Part shown: positions 1 through 7,010 of the stretch, piece by piece | How positions within the stretch are numbered: position 1 is the stretch's first letter | Layout: the number at the start of each line of letters is the position of its first letter | NCBI GenBank assembly: GCA_002498185.1 | Contig: DAGO01000089.1 | Coordinates: 860 to 11,708 of the forward strand | Direction: 5' to 3' | Source of the DNA: Euryarchaeota archaeon UBA10 | GTDB lineage: Archaea > Thermoplasmatota > Poseidoniia > Poseidoniales > Poseidoniaceae | Length of the DNA stretch: 10,849 nucleotides | Made by a program: the position numbers and the translations under genes | The notes under the pieces: generated by a model | The model's database searches: none | The model's input: the letters and a program-made list of their open reading frames with translations, nothing else | Told to the model about the DNA's origin: nothing

Positions 1-92
1 TCAACTTTGGTTGGATGAATCCTCTTCCAAGGAGTGTAGCGCCAAAGGTGTTGGGAACGAGGGGGGATACTGATTTGTGGATACTGCATCAT
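1..92 (-). CDS. sufD: SufD, Fe-S assembly scaffold subunit (N-terminal fragment)
   Basis: Partial gene: about 30 codons lie in the window and the rest is beyond the left edge. It starts with ATG at 92-90, overlapping the sufB stop TGA (91-89) in an ATGA junction; a second in-frame ATG follows at once (89-87). The complement of 101-107 reads GGAGGGT, a good ribosome binding site 8 bases upstream. The translation contains PPRSQHLWRYTPWKRI. This resembles the conserved SufD N-terminal region, where a basic/Trp-rich stretch with 'W-[KR]-Y-T-x-[LW]-[KR]' precedes the beta-helix. SufD pairs with SufB in the SufBC2D complex that builds [Fe-S] clusters in the cytosol. The call rests on this short match plus position straight after sufB; a second SufB-like paralogue is the main alternative. 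Confidence 0.7.
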   Translation of the reverse strand, partial: MMQYPQISIPPRSQHLWRYTPWKRIHPTKV

Positions 93-1498
93 CCAATTGC
101 ACCCTCCATCTCCAATTCAAGAAGACGATTGAGTTCAACTGCGTATTCCATAGGCAATTCACGAGTGAATGGTTCAAAGAATCCATTCACAATCATACCC
201 ATCGCTTCTTCTTCGCTGTGTCCTCTAGACATCAGGTAGAATAGCTGGTCATTGCTTACCTTAGACACACTTGCTTCGTGCTCTAAATCGGCACTTGAGT
301 TTCCAACCTCCATGGTAGGATATGTGTCAGATTGACTGTCTGCATCTAGCATTAAGGCATCACAGACTACCTTGGAACGGCAACCGTTTGCCTTAGGAGT
401 GACTTGAAGCATACCTCGGTATGAAGAGCGCCCTCCATTCTTTGAAATCGACTTGGACAGAATGTTAGAGGTAGTATTAGGTGCAAGATGGTGAACTTTT
501 GCACCCGCGTCTTGGTGCTGTCCTTTACCAGCATAAGCAACTGAAATCACTTCTGCGTGTGCTCCCTCGCCTTTGAGAATCACGGCAGGATATTTCATTG
601 TCAACTTAGAACCAATGTTACCGTCAACCCATTCGATGGTTGCGTTAGAGTGTGCTATACCTCTCTTAGTGACTAAGTTGTAGACATTGGCCGACCAATT
701 TTGAACAGTTGAGTAACGAATTTTTGCGCCGTCCATTGCGATTAATTCTACAACTGCAGAGTGCAGGGATTCGGTTGAATAAGTCGGCGCTGTGCATCCT
801 TCCACATAGTGAATTGACGACCCTTCATCAGCGATAATTAGTGTGCGCTCGAACTGTCCCATGTTCTTGGCGTTAATTCGGAAGTAAGCCTGAACAGGCA
901 TCTCTACATGAACACCCTTTGGAACATAGATGAATGAACCACCTGACCAAACCGCTGTGTTGAGAGCTGAGAATTTGTTATCGCTAGCAGGTACAACAGA
1001 ACAGAAATATTTCTTCACGATCTCTGGATGCTCTTTCAATCCTGAGTCCATGTCTAGGAACAATACTCCTTGTTCTTCCAAATCTTCTCTAATGGAATGA
1101 TACACTGCTTCGGATTCGTATTGAGCAGTAACACCACCCAACCACTTTTGCTCTGCTTCAGGAATACCTAGCCTGTCAAATGTGTTCTTGATATCATCAG
1201 GAACATCGTCCCAACTCTTTTCCGTCCCCTCTGATGAACGTAAAAAGTATGTTACTGCTTCGAAGTCTATCTGGTTTAGCATGTCGCAATTACCCCAAGA
1301 GGGCATTGGCATTTCCATGAAACGGTGATATGCTTTGACTCGAATCTCAGTCATCCATTCAGGCTCTCCTTTCAATTCTGAAATGTCTCTGACAACCTGT
1401 TCTGAAAGTCCCTTGTCGAAACGAATGGTTGCATTCTCAGGGTCGTGGAACCCATAGCGGTAATCTCCTACCGCTTCTCTTGCTGTATCTCCGGACAT
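89..1498 (-). CDS. sufB: SufB, Fe-S cluster assembly scaffold
   Basis: Core scaffold of the SufBC2D complex, on which nascent Fe-S clusters form with SufC-powered conformational change. The 469-residue product is close to the usual ~470-495. It has the family's right-handed beta-helix sequence pattern (for example AVWSGGSFIYVPKGVHVEMP near residues 182-201). Residues that match the functionally important ones of E. coli SufB are present: Cys235 in HYVEGCTAP, Cys379 in VVCDALMLDADSQSD, and the His407-Glu408 pair in LEHEASVSKVS. The frame can be opened to a TTG at 1525, which would overlap sufC by 16 bases. I chose the ATG at 1498 because GGGGGAG lies ~6 bases upstream of it and because a TTG start would add nine unconserved residues. 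The gene lies 11 bases after the sufC stop and is joined to sufD by an ATGA overlap, so the three are surely co-transcribed. Confidence 0.97.
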   Translation of the reverse strand: MSGDTAREAVGDYRYGFHDPENATIRFDKGLSEQVVRDISELKGEPEWMTEIRVKAYHRFMEMPMPSWGNCDMLNQIDFEAVTYFLRSSEGTEKSWDDVPDDIKNTFDRLGIPEAEQKWLGGVTAQYESEAVYHSIREDLEEQGVLFLDMDSGLKEHPEIVKKYFCSVVPASDNKFSALNTAVWSGGSFIYVPKGVHVEMPVQAYFRINAKNMGQFERTLIIADEGSSIHYVEGCTAPTYSTESLHSAVVELIAMDGAKIRYSTVQNWSANVYNLVTKRGIAHSNATIEWVDGNIGSKLTMKYPAVILKGEGAHAEVISVAYAGKGQHQDAGAKVHHLAPNTTSNILSKSISKNGGRSSYRGMLQVTPKANGCRSKVVCDALMLDADSQSDTYPTMEVGNSSADLEHEASVSKVSNDQLFYLMSRGHSEEEAMGMIVNGFFEPFTRELPMEYAVELNRLLELEMEGAIG

Positions 1499-1509
1499 TT
1501 CTACTCCCC

Positions 1510-2250
1510 CTATGCTTCGAGCCAATCGTAACCCTTGGATTCTAGTTCAGCGGCTAATTCTGAACCACCTGTTTTGACAATTTTGCCATCAATCATTACA
1601 TGAACATAATCTGGCTCGACGTGGTCTAGCAGTCTCTGATAGTGAGTTATCAGAAGGCAACCTGCTGTTGGAGTAATGCTGTTGATTCCTTCAGCCACGA
1701 CTCTTAGAGCATCTATGTCCAGTCCAGAATCAGTCTCATCGAGCAGAGCAAGTGTTGGGTTTAGTAATAGCATCTGGAGGATTTCTAGGCGCTTCTTTTC
1801 TCCGCCGCTAAAACCGTCATTTACATATCGGGATAGGAAGGATTTGTCCATCTCTAGTGCCTCCATATGCGCCTTCAATTCTTTCCTAAATTCTCTCGCA
1901 CTAGGCGCATCATCGCCTCTGACTGCGGAAACAGATTTTCTCAGGAAAGTTCCTACCTGAACTCCGGGTATGGAGGAAGGATATTGGAACGAAAGAAACA
2001 TACCAGCACGAGCTCTCTCGAAGACCTCTAGTTCTTCAAGAGGAGTGCCTTTGAACTTGATTTCGCCTGATGTTATTTCATAAGCAGGATGACCCATTAT
2101 TACATTGGCCAATGTTGACTTTCCAGAACCGTTTCTACCCATGATAGCATGGACTTCACCTAGATTGATTTTCAAGGAAAGACCCTTGATAATCTCAGTG
2201 TCATCCACACTGACGTGGAGGTTCTCGACGCTCAACATCTCGTCTCCCAT
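1510..2250 (-). CDS. sufC: SufC, ABC-type ATPase of Fe-S assembly
   Basis: Cytosolic ABC ATPase that binds SufB and SufD and drives Fe-S cluster assembly; it is not a transporter. All ABC motifs are visible: Walker A GRNGSGKST (38-46), Q-loop Gln89 in SFQYP, signature FSGGEKKR (147-154), Walker B LALLDE (167-172) and the H-loop His203. The SufC-specific run ETDSGLDIDAL follows Walker B and separates it from export ATPases. Length (246 aa) is normal. Two starts are possible. ATG at 2250 sits 26 bases from a TATA-like element and would be leaderless. ATG at 2238 (Met5) has GGGAG five bases upstream and aligns exactly with the start of E. coli SufC (MLSxxxLHVSV). The difference is only four residues. 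It is first gene of the sufC-sufB-sufD unit. Confidence 0.97.
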   Translation of the reverse strand: MGDEMLSVENLHVSVDDTEIIKGLSLKINLGEVHAIMGRNGSGKSTLANVIMGHPAYEITSGEIKFKGTPLEELEVFERARAGMFLSFQYPSSIPGVQVGTFLRKSVSAVRGDDAPSAREFRKELKAHMEALEMDKSFLSRYVNDGFSGGEKKRLEILQMLLLNPTLALLDETDSGLDIDALRVVAEGINSITPTAGCLLITHYQRLLDHVEPDYVHVMIDGKIVKTGGSELAAELESKGYDWLEA

Positions 2251-2344
2251 GTTTACACGCTAGAGTTGCCCCTTTATCAATGACTGTACGGACTTTGGGG
2301 ATTCAAAAGCGAGGGTTCTTGAACACAAAACTGGACGCATTGCC
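2251..2344. promoter_or_regulatory. Divergent sufC / nfu promoter region
   Basis: The 94 bases separate the two divergent Fe-S transcription units and must hold both promoters. No open frame here looks coding. Toward sufC there is a TATA-like element (listed separately). Toward nfu I see no convincing TATA at about -26 from the ATG; that position instead holds a small palindrome GTTC-TT-GAAC (2315-2324), which could be an operator or chance. No Shine-Dalgarno sequence precedes the nfu ATG (bases before it are gacgcattgcc), which suggests a leaderless or weakly led transcript. Confidence 0.6.
2272..2280 (-). promoter_or_regulatory. Probable TATA element for sufCBD
   Basis: Read on the minus strand the bases are TTGATAAAG, centred about 26 bases upstream of the sufC ATG at 2250. 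In archaea TBP binds an AT-rich box centred ~25-27 bases before the transcription start. The transcript would therefore begin at or next to that ATG, giving either a leaderless message or a 12-base leader carrying GGGAG for the ATG at 2238. The match to the TTTATA-type consensus is only fair. Confidence 0.4.
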
Positions 2345-2782
2345 ATGGATGACGACATTCTAGAGCAGTATCGCCGCGAGGCGGCAGCGGCTATGGAAGT
2401 CGAAGCGCAGCGTAGAATCGCTGAATCTTCCGACCTTGAATTGGATGAAAGATTGCGCAATACATCACTCTATGAAATCGAAGATTTAGTTCCTGCTCTA
2501 CTGGCCCGACTTGGGCAAGTAAGAGCTGCGTTGGATGGTCACGGAGGAGGTATTGCAGTTACATCCTCTGAGCAAAAAGAGGATGGTTTACATTTGGTTC
2601 TAGATTTGACTGGAGCGTGCTTGTCATGTGGAGCAGCCCCCGGCACTCTACAAGGTGTCAAGGACGATTTGGAAAATGATGATGAAATTGCAAAGATCAG
2701 TTTCTGTGCAAGTTTACTTGACACATTTGATGACTTAGGTAGAGAGTTCATTCTTGCTCACGGTCAAGTCGATTTCGTATAG
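2345..2782 (+). CDS. nfu: Nfu-type Fe-S cluster carrier (NifU C-terminal-like domain)
   Basis: Likely a small cytosolic scaffold or carrier that holds a [4Fe-4S] cluster between two subunits and passes it to client proteins. The NifU C-terminal-like domain covers about residues 46-115: LGQVRAALDGHGGGIAV (56-72) is the family's opening strand-helix, and LTGACLSCGAAPGTLQGV (88-105) holds the cluster-binding C92-x-x-C95. The usual proline after the second Cys is replaced by Gly-Ala-Ala. Residues 1-40 are a charged, probably helical extension (EQYRREAAAAMEVEAQRRI) that does not look like the HesB/IscA-like domain of bacterial NfuA. The gene is divergent from sufCBD, which supports a Fe-S role, and ends 9 bases before tgtA. 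The ATG at 2345 is the first in frame and has no ribosome binding site. Confidence 0.88.
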   Translation: MDDDILEQYRREAAAAMEVEAQRRIAESSDLELDERLRNTSLYEIEDLVPALLARLGQVRAALDGHGGGIAVTSSEQKEDGLHLVLDLTGACLSCGAAPGTLQGVKDDLENDDEIAKISFCASLLDTFDDLGREFILAHGQVDFV

Positions 2783-2791
2783 GGTGATTTG

Positions 2792-4963
2792 ATGAAATGG
2801 CATGATGGAATCCGTGAAAATCCTAAACCTTGTAGAGAAAAGGATGAAGGAAAGTTCGAAATCACAATTCGTGATGGGCAAGCAAGATTAGGGAAATTAC
2901 ACACAAAACACGGTATCGTTGAAACTCCCTGCTTACTCCCGGTCATAAACCCAAACATTCGAACAATTGAACCTCGAGAAATGTGGGACAAATACGGGAT
3001 TCAGGCACTAATCACCAATTCATATGTCATATGGAAGCATGAAAAATTGAAGAATGTGGCTCTTGAAAACGGCGTCCATTCTTTGATAGATTACCCTGGC
3101 ATGATTATGACCGATTCTGGAACATTCCAATCCTATGTTTATGGTGATGTGGAAGTTGGTGTTGAAGAAATTGTACAATTCCAGAAGGATATTGGCGTTG
3201 ATGTAGCAACTATGCTAGATGTTTTTACAAGACCAGATATGAAGTTTTCAGAGGTTGAAAGTGCTGTTATTGAAACGATTGACCGAGGCAAGATTTCTGT
3301 TGAAACAGCTGATGAAATGATGCTCAATGGGCCCATACAAGGCGGATTATATCCCGATCTAAGAGCCAAGAGCGCCAAAGGAATGAGCGAATTAGGATTT
3401 AGTGTTCATCCAATTGGAGGAATTGTTCCAATTATGGAACAACAAAAGTACAAAGATTTGGCTAAAATAATGTTTGCCTGTAAATCAAATTTAGCACCCA
3501 ATCGCCCAGTCCACATGTTTGGTTGCGGTCACCCGATGTTATTCCCAATGCTCATTGCAATGGGGGCAGACCTGTTTGATTCCGCGGCTTATGTTCTGTT
3601 TGCTAGAGATGGGAGAATCCTAACACCTTGGGGGACTGAGAAGATTGCAGAACTCGAAGAATGGCCGATTCTAATGCCATCAATAACTCACTTTTCGCCA
3701 GCAGATGTTCGAAAAATGAGCAAAGAAGATAGGACAATTCTACTATCAAAATACAATCTGGAAATTACAATTCAAGAGATTTCACGATGCCGTCAGGCGA
3801 TACGTGATGGGACAATTTGGAGACTTGCAGAGCGAAGAAGCCACGAGCACCCCGCCCTTCGTGAAGCGTTTCTTTGGCTAACTACCAATCCCTCAAAAAT
3901 GAAAATGGAACCTCTAATTTTGGATGAAGTATCTGCGTCAAAAGAAGTCGGGGAAGAAAAAGGTCGATGGGAAGAAAACTGGGATTGGCTAGTAAACTCC
4001 CAACTCACACCACGAGGTGGAGGCGAATCATGGGGAGGAATGGATACCCTCAATCGACCTCACATTGAAATGGCTAGGAGGAAAGTTATCTCAAGGTGGA
4101 AATCAAGGAAATCGGGAGACGTCATTCTTTTCCACGGTACAAGTGCACCATGGAGAGATAAAATTGGAGATTTAGTTGAAAGAATCTGTTCGCTTGACTA
4201 CGAACTATTTATCCAGACTCCAATTGGAATTATTCCTTGGAATCTTGAAGATCTAAATCCTTGGGCACATGTCGAAGGTCCGGATTGGTTGTGGAATAGT
4301 AAACCAGATTTCGTTAAGGTACAAAATGAGTTAGAAAGTTATGGAATTCATGACAGGAAACTCATACCAATCGACATATCCGACACCGAAGATTTGCATA
4401 ATCGAGTTTTCGAGTTGCTAGGAATTGAACCTACAGAGCGAGAACCTGACTACAAGAAGGAGAGCCAAATTGTAGACAAGTTATGCGTATTATGTAATGT
4501 CAAACAAACTGATGCAATCTCAATTTGCGAAGGTTCGAAATTTGTGATGAGTAGAACCGGCAGAATCCGTAATGTCATTAATTCTGAAGGAGAGCATCTG
4601 TTTTCTCCAAGACTTGCTGAAGGAGGCATCTCATTGACAGTAAGCGGTGCAAAGAAGTTGCATCAACTAAGAACGGAGAAAATCCCAACCGGATTCGCAT
4701 CCAGTGATTTGAATCGACATGTAGGCAAGGGGCCAGCATGGGTGGTTGTCGATAGTGATGCAGAACCATTCGTCAAAGACGGCAGGAACGTGATGCATGG
4801 TTTCGTTACTGCATGCGATGAATGGACAAGACCCGGAGAAATTGTTTTGATTGTGAATTCGTCAGGAGAGCTTCTAGCATTCGGTCTCTCACAATCGACG
4901 CCTGCGGAATTTGAAACCTTCACAAAAGGAATTGCTGTGAAGGTAAGGGAAGGTTGCCCCTGA
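2792..4963 (+). CDS. tgtA: Archaeosine tRNA-guanine transglycosylase with ArcS-like middle domain and PUA domain
   Basis: Archaeal TGT swaps guanine-15 in the tRNA D-loop for preQ0, the precursor of archaeosine. Start: ATG at 2792; a TTG just before it is also in frame, but GGGTGAT (2782-2788) fits the ATG. The TIM-barrel TGT domain spans ~20-350. Asp108 in TDSGTFQS and the nucleophile Asp263 in LFDSAAYVLFA correspond to Asp95 and Asp249 of the Pyrococcus enzyme; HPIGGIVP and HMFGCGHP are also kept. The four zinc ligands (C279, C281, C284, H307 in Pyrococcus) are Ile293, Met295, Ile298 and Tyr321 here. Residues ~418-535 (NRPHIEMARRKV, VILFHGTSAPW, TPIGIIPWNLEDLNPWAH) resemble the core domain of archaeosine synthase ArcS, without its PCx3KPYx2Sx2H motif. 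A PUA RNA-binding domain closes the protein (~650-722; DAEPFVKDGRNV). At 723 residues it is ~140 longer than Pyrococcus TgtA, about the size of the ArcS-like part. Probably co-transcribed with nfu. An ArcS-type paralogue is the alternative, but the intact catalytic aspartates favour a transglycosylase. Confidence 0.9.
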   Translation: MKWHDGIRENPKPCREKDEGKFEITIRDGQARLGKLHTKHGIVETPCLLPVINPNIRTIEPREMWDKYGIQALITNSYVIWKHEKLKNVALENGVHSLIDYPGMIMTDSGTFQSYVYGDVEVGVEEIVQFQKDIGVDVATMLDVFTRPDMKFSEVESAVIETIDRGKISVETADEMMLNGPIQGGLYPDLRAKSAKGMSELGFSVHPIGGIVPIMEQQKYKDLAKIMFACKSNLAPNRPVHMFGCGHPMLFPMLIAMGADLFDSAAYVLFARDGRILTPWGTEKIAELEEWPILMPSITHFSPADVRKMSKEDRTILLSKYNLEITIQEISRCRQAIRDGTIWRLAERRSHEHPALREAFLWLTTNPSKMKMEPLILDEVSASKEVGEEKGRWEENWDWLVNSQLTPRGGGESWGGMDTLNRPHIEMARRKVISRWKSRKSGDVILFHGTSAPWRDKIGDLVERICSLDYELFIQTPIGIIPWNLEDLNPWAHVEGPDWLWNSKPDFVKVQNELESYGIHDRKLIPIDISDTEDLHNRVFELLGIEPTEREPDYKKESQIVDKLCVLCNVKQTDAISICEGSKFVMSRTGRIRNVINSEGEHLFSPRLAEGGISLTVSGAKKLHQLRTEKIPTGFASSDLNRHVGKGPAWVVVDSDAEPFVKDGRNVMHGFVTACDEWTRPGEIVLIVNSSGELLAFGLSQSTPAEFETFTKGIAVKVREGCP

Positions 4964-4971
4964 AAGGGGCA
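4955..4971 (+). other. Perfect hairpin spanning the tgtA stop codon
   Basis: TGCCCC-TGAAA-GGGGCA: a 6-bp stem of mostly G-C pairs with a 5-base loop that holds the TGA stop (4961-4963). A second, outer pair of arms, GAAGGT (4949-4954) and ACCTTC (4985-4990), could pair beyond it. No T-tract follows, so it is not a standard archaeal or intrinsic bacterial terminator. It could shape the 3' end of the nfu-tgtA message or separate it from the ABC operon 40 bases later. The rest of the gap (to 5003) shows no clear TATA box and no ribosome binding site. Confidence 0.35.
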
Positions 4972-5003
4972 TGTTCAAAGGCCCACCTTCATCTGTCTAG
5001 ACC

Positions 5004-5963
5004 ATGGTAGAGGATTTGATTATCGAATCGACTGCTCTTACCAAATCTTACGGACCACATGTTGCCCTTGATTCTCTTGACATAAGAATCGAAAAAGGCT
5101 CAACTGGACTGCTAGGACCAAACGGTGCTGGAAAGTCTACATTTCTGAAAACTATTCTAGGACTGATTCAATTAACATCCGGAGAAGGAAAGGTTCTAGG
5201 ATTTGACATCAGGACCCAAGGAGACCAAATTAGGCAGCGAATTGGATACATGCCAGAATATGATGCTCTGAATCCTAACATGGATGCTATCCACCAAGTC
5301 AGGTATAGCGGAGAATTGATTGGAATGAATCCAAATGTTGCTCTACAAAGGGCACATCAAGCTCTGGAATATGTTGGCTTAGGAGAGCAAAGATACCGCG
5401 AAGTAGCCACCTTCTCGACAGGTATGAAACAAGCAACGAAGTTGGCTTGTGCGTTAATTCATGACCCTGCTCTAATTATTGCTGATGAGCCCAGTAATGG
5501 TTTGGATGCTCAGGCTAGAGAATTCATGCTTAACACTCTTGAGACCACAGTTAACCAGGGACAAAGATCTGTTTTGATGGCCTCACATTTGATGGATGAT
5601 GTAGAGAGAGTCTGTGAAAACATCGTTTTACTACACAAGGGAAAACTTGCGGCTCAGGGCAAAATTGAGGACCTCAAAGCCATAGACAAAGAGGTAGAAA
5701 TCCACGTTTGGGGCTCTCCTGGAAAGATGGAAGAAACTCTAACTGACAGAGGTCTGAAAGTTAGACGCGAAGGTCGTGTAATGCGAGTAGGCCACAACGG
5801 TGATGAAACCTACAGCCAGATTTTACAAGCCGCTGCAGACATTGGCACTCAAGTGCGTAGAATGCATGACCATGAAGCGAGTCTCGAAGATTTATTCTTG
5901 GTAATCATGGAGAGATTAGGGCACGATGTCAAAACCAGTGAAGACTTGTTGGGAGGTGCTTAG
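5004..5963 (+). CDS. ABC transporter ATP-binding protein (CcmA/NatA-like), exporter 1
   Basis: Cytoplasmic ATPase that should power the permease encoded directly downstream. ABC motifs: Walker A GPNGAGKST (38-46), signature FSTGMKQ (137-143, variant of LSGGQ), Walker B LIIADE (157-162), D-loop NGLD (165-168), H-loop His195 in MASHLMDD. In the Q-loop position the sequence is GYMPEYDAL, with Glu rather than Gln, as is common in ATPases that pair with ABC-2 permeases. The ~100 residues after the ATPase core end in EASLEDLFLVIMERL, the usual C-terminal extension of this group. Length 319 is normal. It is the first gene of a five-gene operon; its ATG at 5004 lacks a Shine-Dalgarno sequence (preceded by ctgtctagacc), unlike the genes after it. 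Its stop abuts the next ATG directly. The exported substrate cannot be told from sequence. Confidence 0.93.
   Translation: MVEDLIIESTALTKSYGPHVALDSLDIRIEKGSTGLLGPNGAGKSTFLKTILGLIQLTSGEGKVLGFDIRTQGDQIRQRIGYMPEYDALNPNMDAIHQVRYSGELIGMNPNVALQRAHQALEYVGLGEQRYREVATFSTGMKQATKLACALIHDPALIIADEPSNGLDAQAREFMLNTLETTVNQGQRSVLMASHLMDDVERVCENIVLLHKGKLAAQGKIEDLKAIDKEVEIHVWGSPGKMEETLTDRGLKVRREGRVMRVGHNGDETYSQILQAAADIGTQVRRMHDHEASLEDLFLVIMERLGHDVKTSEDLLGGA
5952..5958 (+). promoter_or_regulatory. Ribosome binding site of the first permease gene
   Basis: GGAGGTG inside the last codons of the upstream ATPase gene, five bases before the ATG at 5964. This strong match to the 3' end of archaeal 16S rRNA fixes the start, which follows the TAG stop of the previous gene without a gap (TAGATG). 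Confidence 0.75.
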
Positions 5964-7010
5964 ATGTCAGAGGATAACGGAAACTCTGAGCCATTCGAGC
6001 CAGTAGAATCCAAGGATGAAACATTCGGTGCTGAAACACCGGTGACTGGCCAAACCAAAATGCAGGCTGCATGGTCTGCAAGTGATGAAGAATCGAGCTC
6101 TGCACAGGTTGCTACAGCACCTCAAGGCCAAATATTCGAACAAATCTACCAGCCGTGGGAAGGCACCCTTAATCCTCGTTGGATGAGGAATTGGTCGATT
6201 CTCCGCCACCACATTCTCGGCATATTCTCAAAGGGACACAGACCTTGGAATCTACCTACTAAACTCTTCATTTTCTTCGTGATTATTGCTTCAATGACCG
6301 ATGTAGCATTGGCACTTCTGTTTGGTATGATTGGTGAACCAACTCTTTACGATATATGGGGAGTAAATCGTGACAATTTGTATGGTCATGTAATGGGATT
6401 CTTCCCAAGAAATATCCTGTACTATCCAATAGTTGCAGCGCTCCTAGTTGGAGGAATGATCTCTGAGGATAGGTCGCATGGAACCAGCGCACTATACTTC
6501 TCTCGACCCATCAATAGATTCGACTATGCTGCTATGAAATTCCTTTCAGTAGCCTTAATTTTACTATTCATCATCAACGGAACTCTAGCGGTATACTACT
6601 TCGTTGACATCTTAGTTATGGGCAAAGGTTGGGCGTGGATTATCGACACATTCCCAATGTTCCTAGCAGCGTTTGTTTGTGGAATGATTCTCGCATTCAC
6701 ATACACGTCAATCGGCCTAGCACTGTCAAGCATTTCTAGAGGGCGTTTCTTCCCTGCAATCGGCCTAATTGCAATTTTGATGGGGACCCGCTCAATGGCT
6801 GCAATTATCAATGCCCTGTTTGACAAATCTCTGTTGTACATCATTTCACCTTACGATGCTGTAGCACACGTATGCCAAGCTCTAATTGGCACGGAAATGA
6901 CCTACGACCACCCTTGGGTGTGGAGTTTAGTTTCAGTTGTAATAATGAATGGTTTAGCATTATATTTGCTAGCAAATCGGGTTTCATCTCTGGAGGTGAC
7001 TAGAGAATGA
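5964..7010 (+). CDS. ABC-2 type transporter permease, exporter 1
   Basis: Integral membrane partner of the preceding ATPase. Residues 1-55 are acidic, Ser/Thr/Gln-rich and probably disordered in the cytoplasm. A Trp/Arg-rich stretch (WMRNWSILRHHILGIF, 73-88) probably lies along the membrane. Six hydrophobic segments follow: about 100-122, 148-166, 192-218, 230-254, 262-286 and 318-338. Between segments 2 and 3 is the typical ABC-2 motif of a cytoplasmic loop: GGMISEDRSHGTSALYFSRPINR (shown in part; 163-185), in which the acidic ISED, the GT and the RP-I elements are recognisable. Length (348) and topology fit the ABC-2/NosY-like group; it lacks the large external domain of FtsX/MacB permeases. 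Its last four bases (ATGA, 7007-7010) are shared with the next gene, implying coupled translation. Confidence 0.88.
   Translation: MSEDNGNSEPFEPVESKDETFGAETPVTGQTKMQAAWSASDEESSSAQVATAPQGQIFEQIYQPWEGTLNPRWMRNWSILRHHILGIFSKGHRPWNLPTKLFIFFVIIASMTDVALALLFGMIGEPTLYDIWGVNRDNLYGHVMGFFPRNILYYPIVAALLVGGMISEDRSHGTSALYFSRPINRFDYAAMKFLSVALILLFIINGTLAVYYFVDILVMGKGWAWIIDTFPMFLAAFVCGMILAFTYTSIGLALSSISRGRFFPAIGLIAILMGTRSMAAIINALFDKSLLYIISPYDAVAHVCQALIGTEMTYDHPWVWSLVSVVIMNGLALYLLANRVSSLEVTRE
6992..6999 (+). promoter_or_regulatory. Ribosome binding site of the second ATPase gene
   Basis: GGAGGTGA, a near-perfect anti-16S match, seven bases before the ATG at 7007 and inside the end of the upstream permease gene. 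It supports the overlapping ATGA start over later in-frame methionines (for example Met26). Confidence 0.75.

Noticed and set aside
1..186. 61-residue minus-strand frame overlapping the sufB end
   Set aside because: It overlaps sufB out of frame through most of its length; the SufD-like reading starting at 92 has better start context and homology.
1499..1525. TTG start of sufB giving nine extra residues
   Set aside because: The ATG at 1498 has GGGGGAG upstream and avoids an overlap with sufC.
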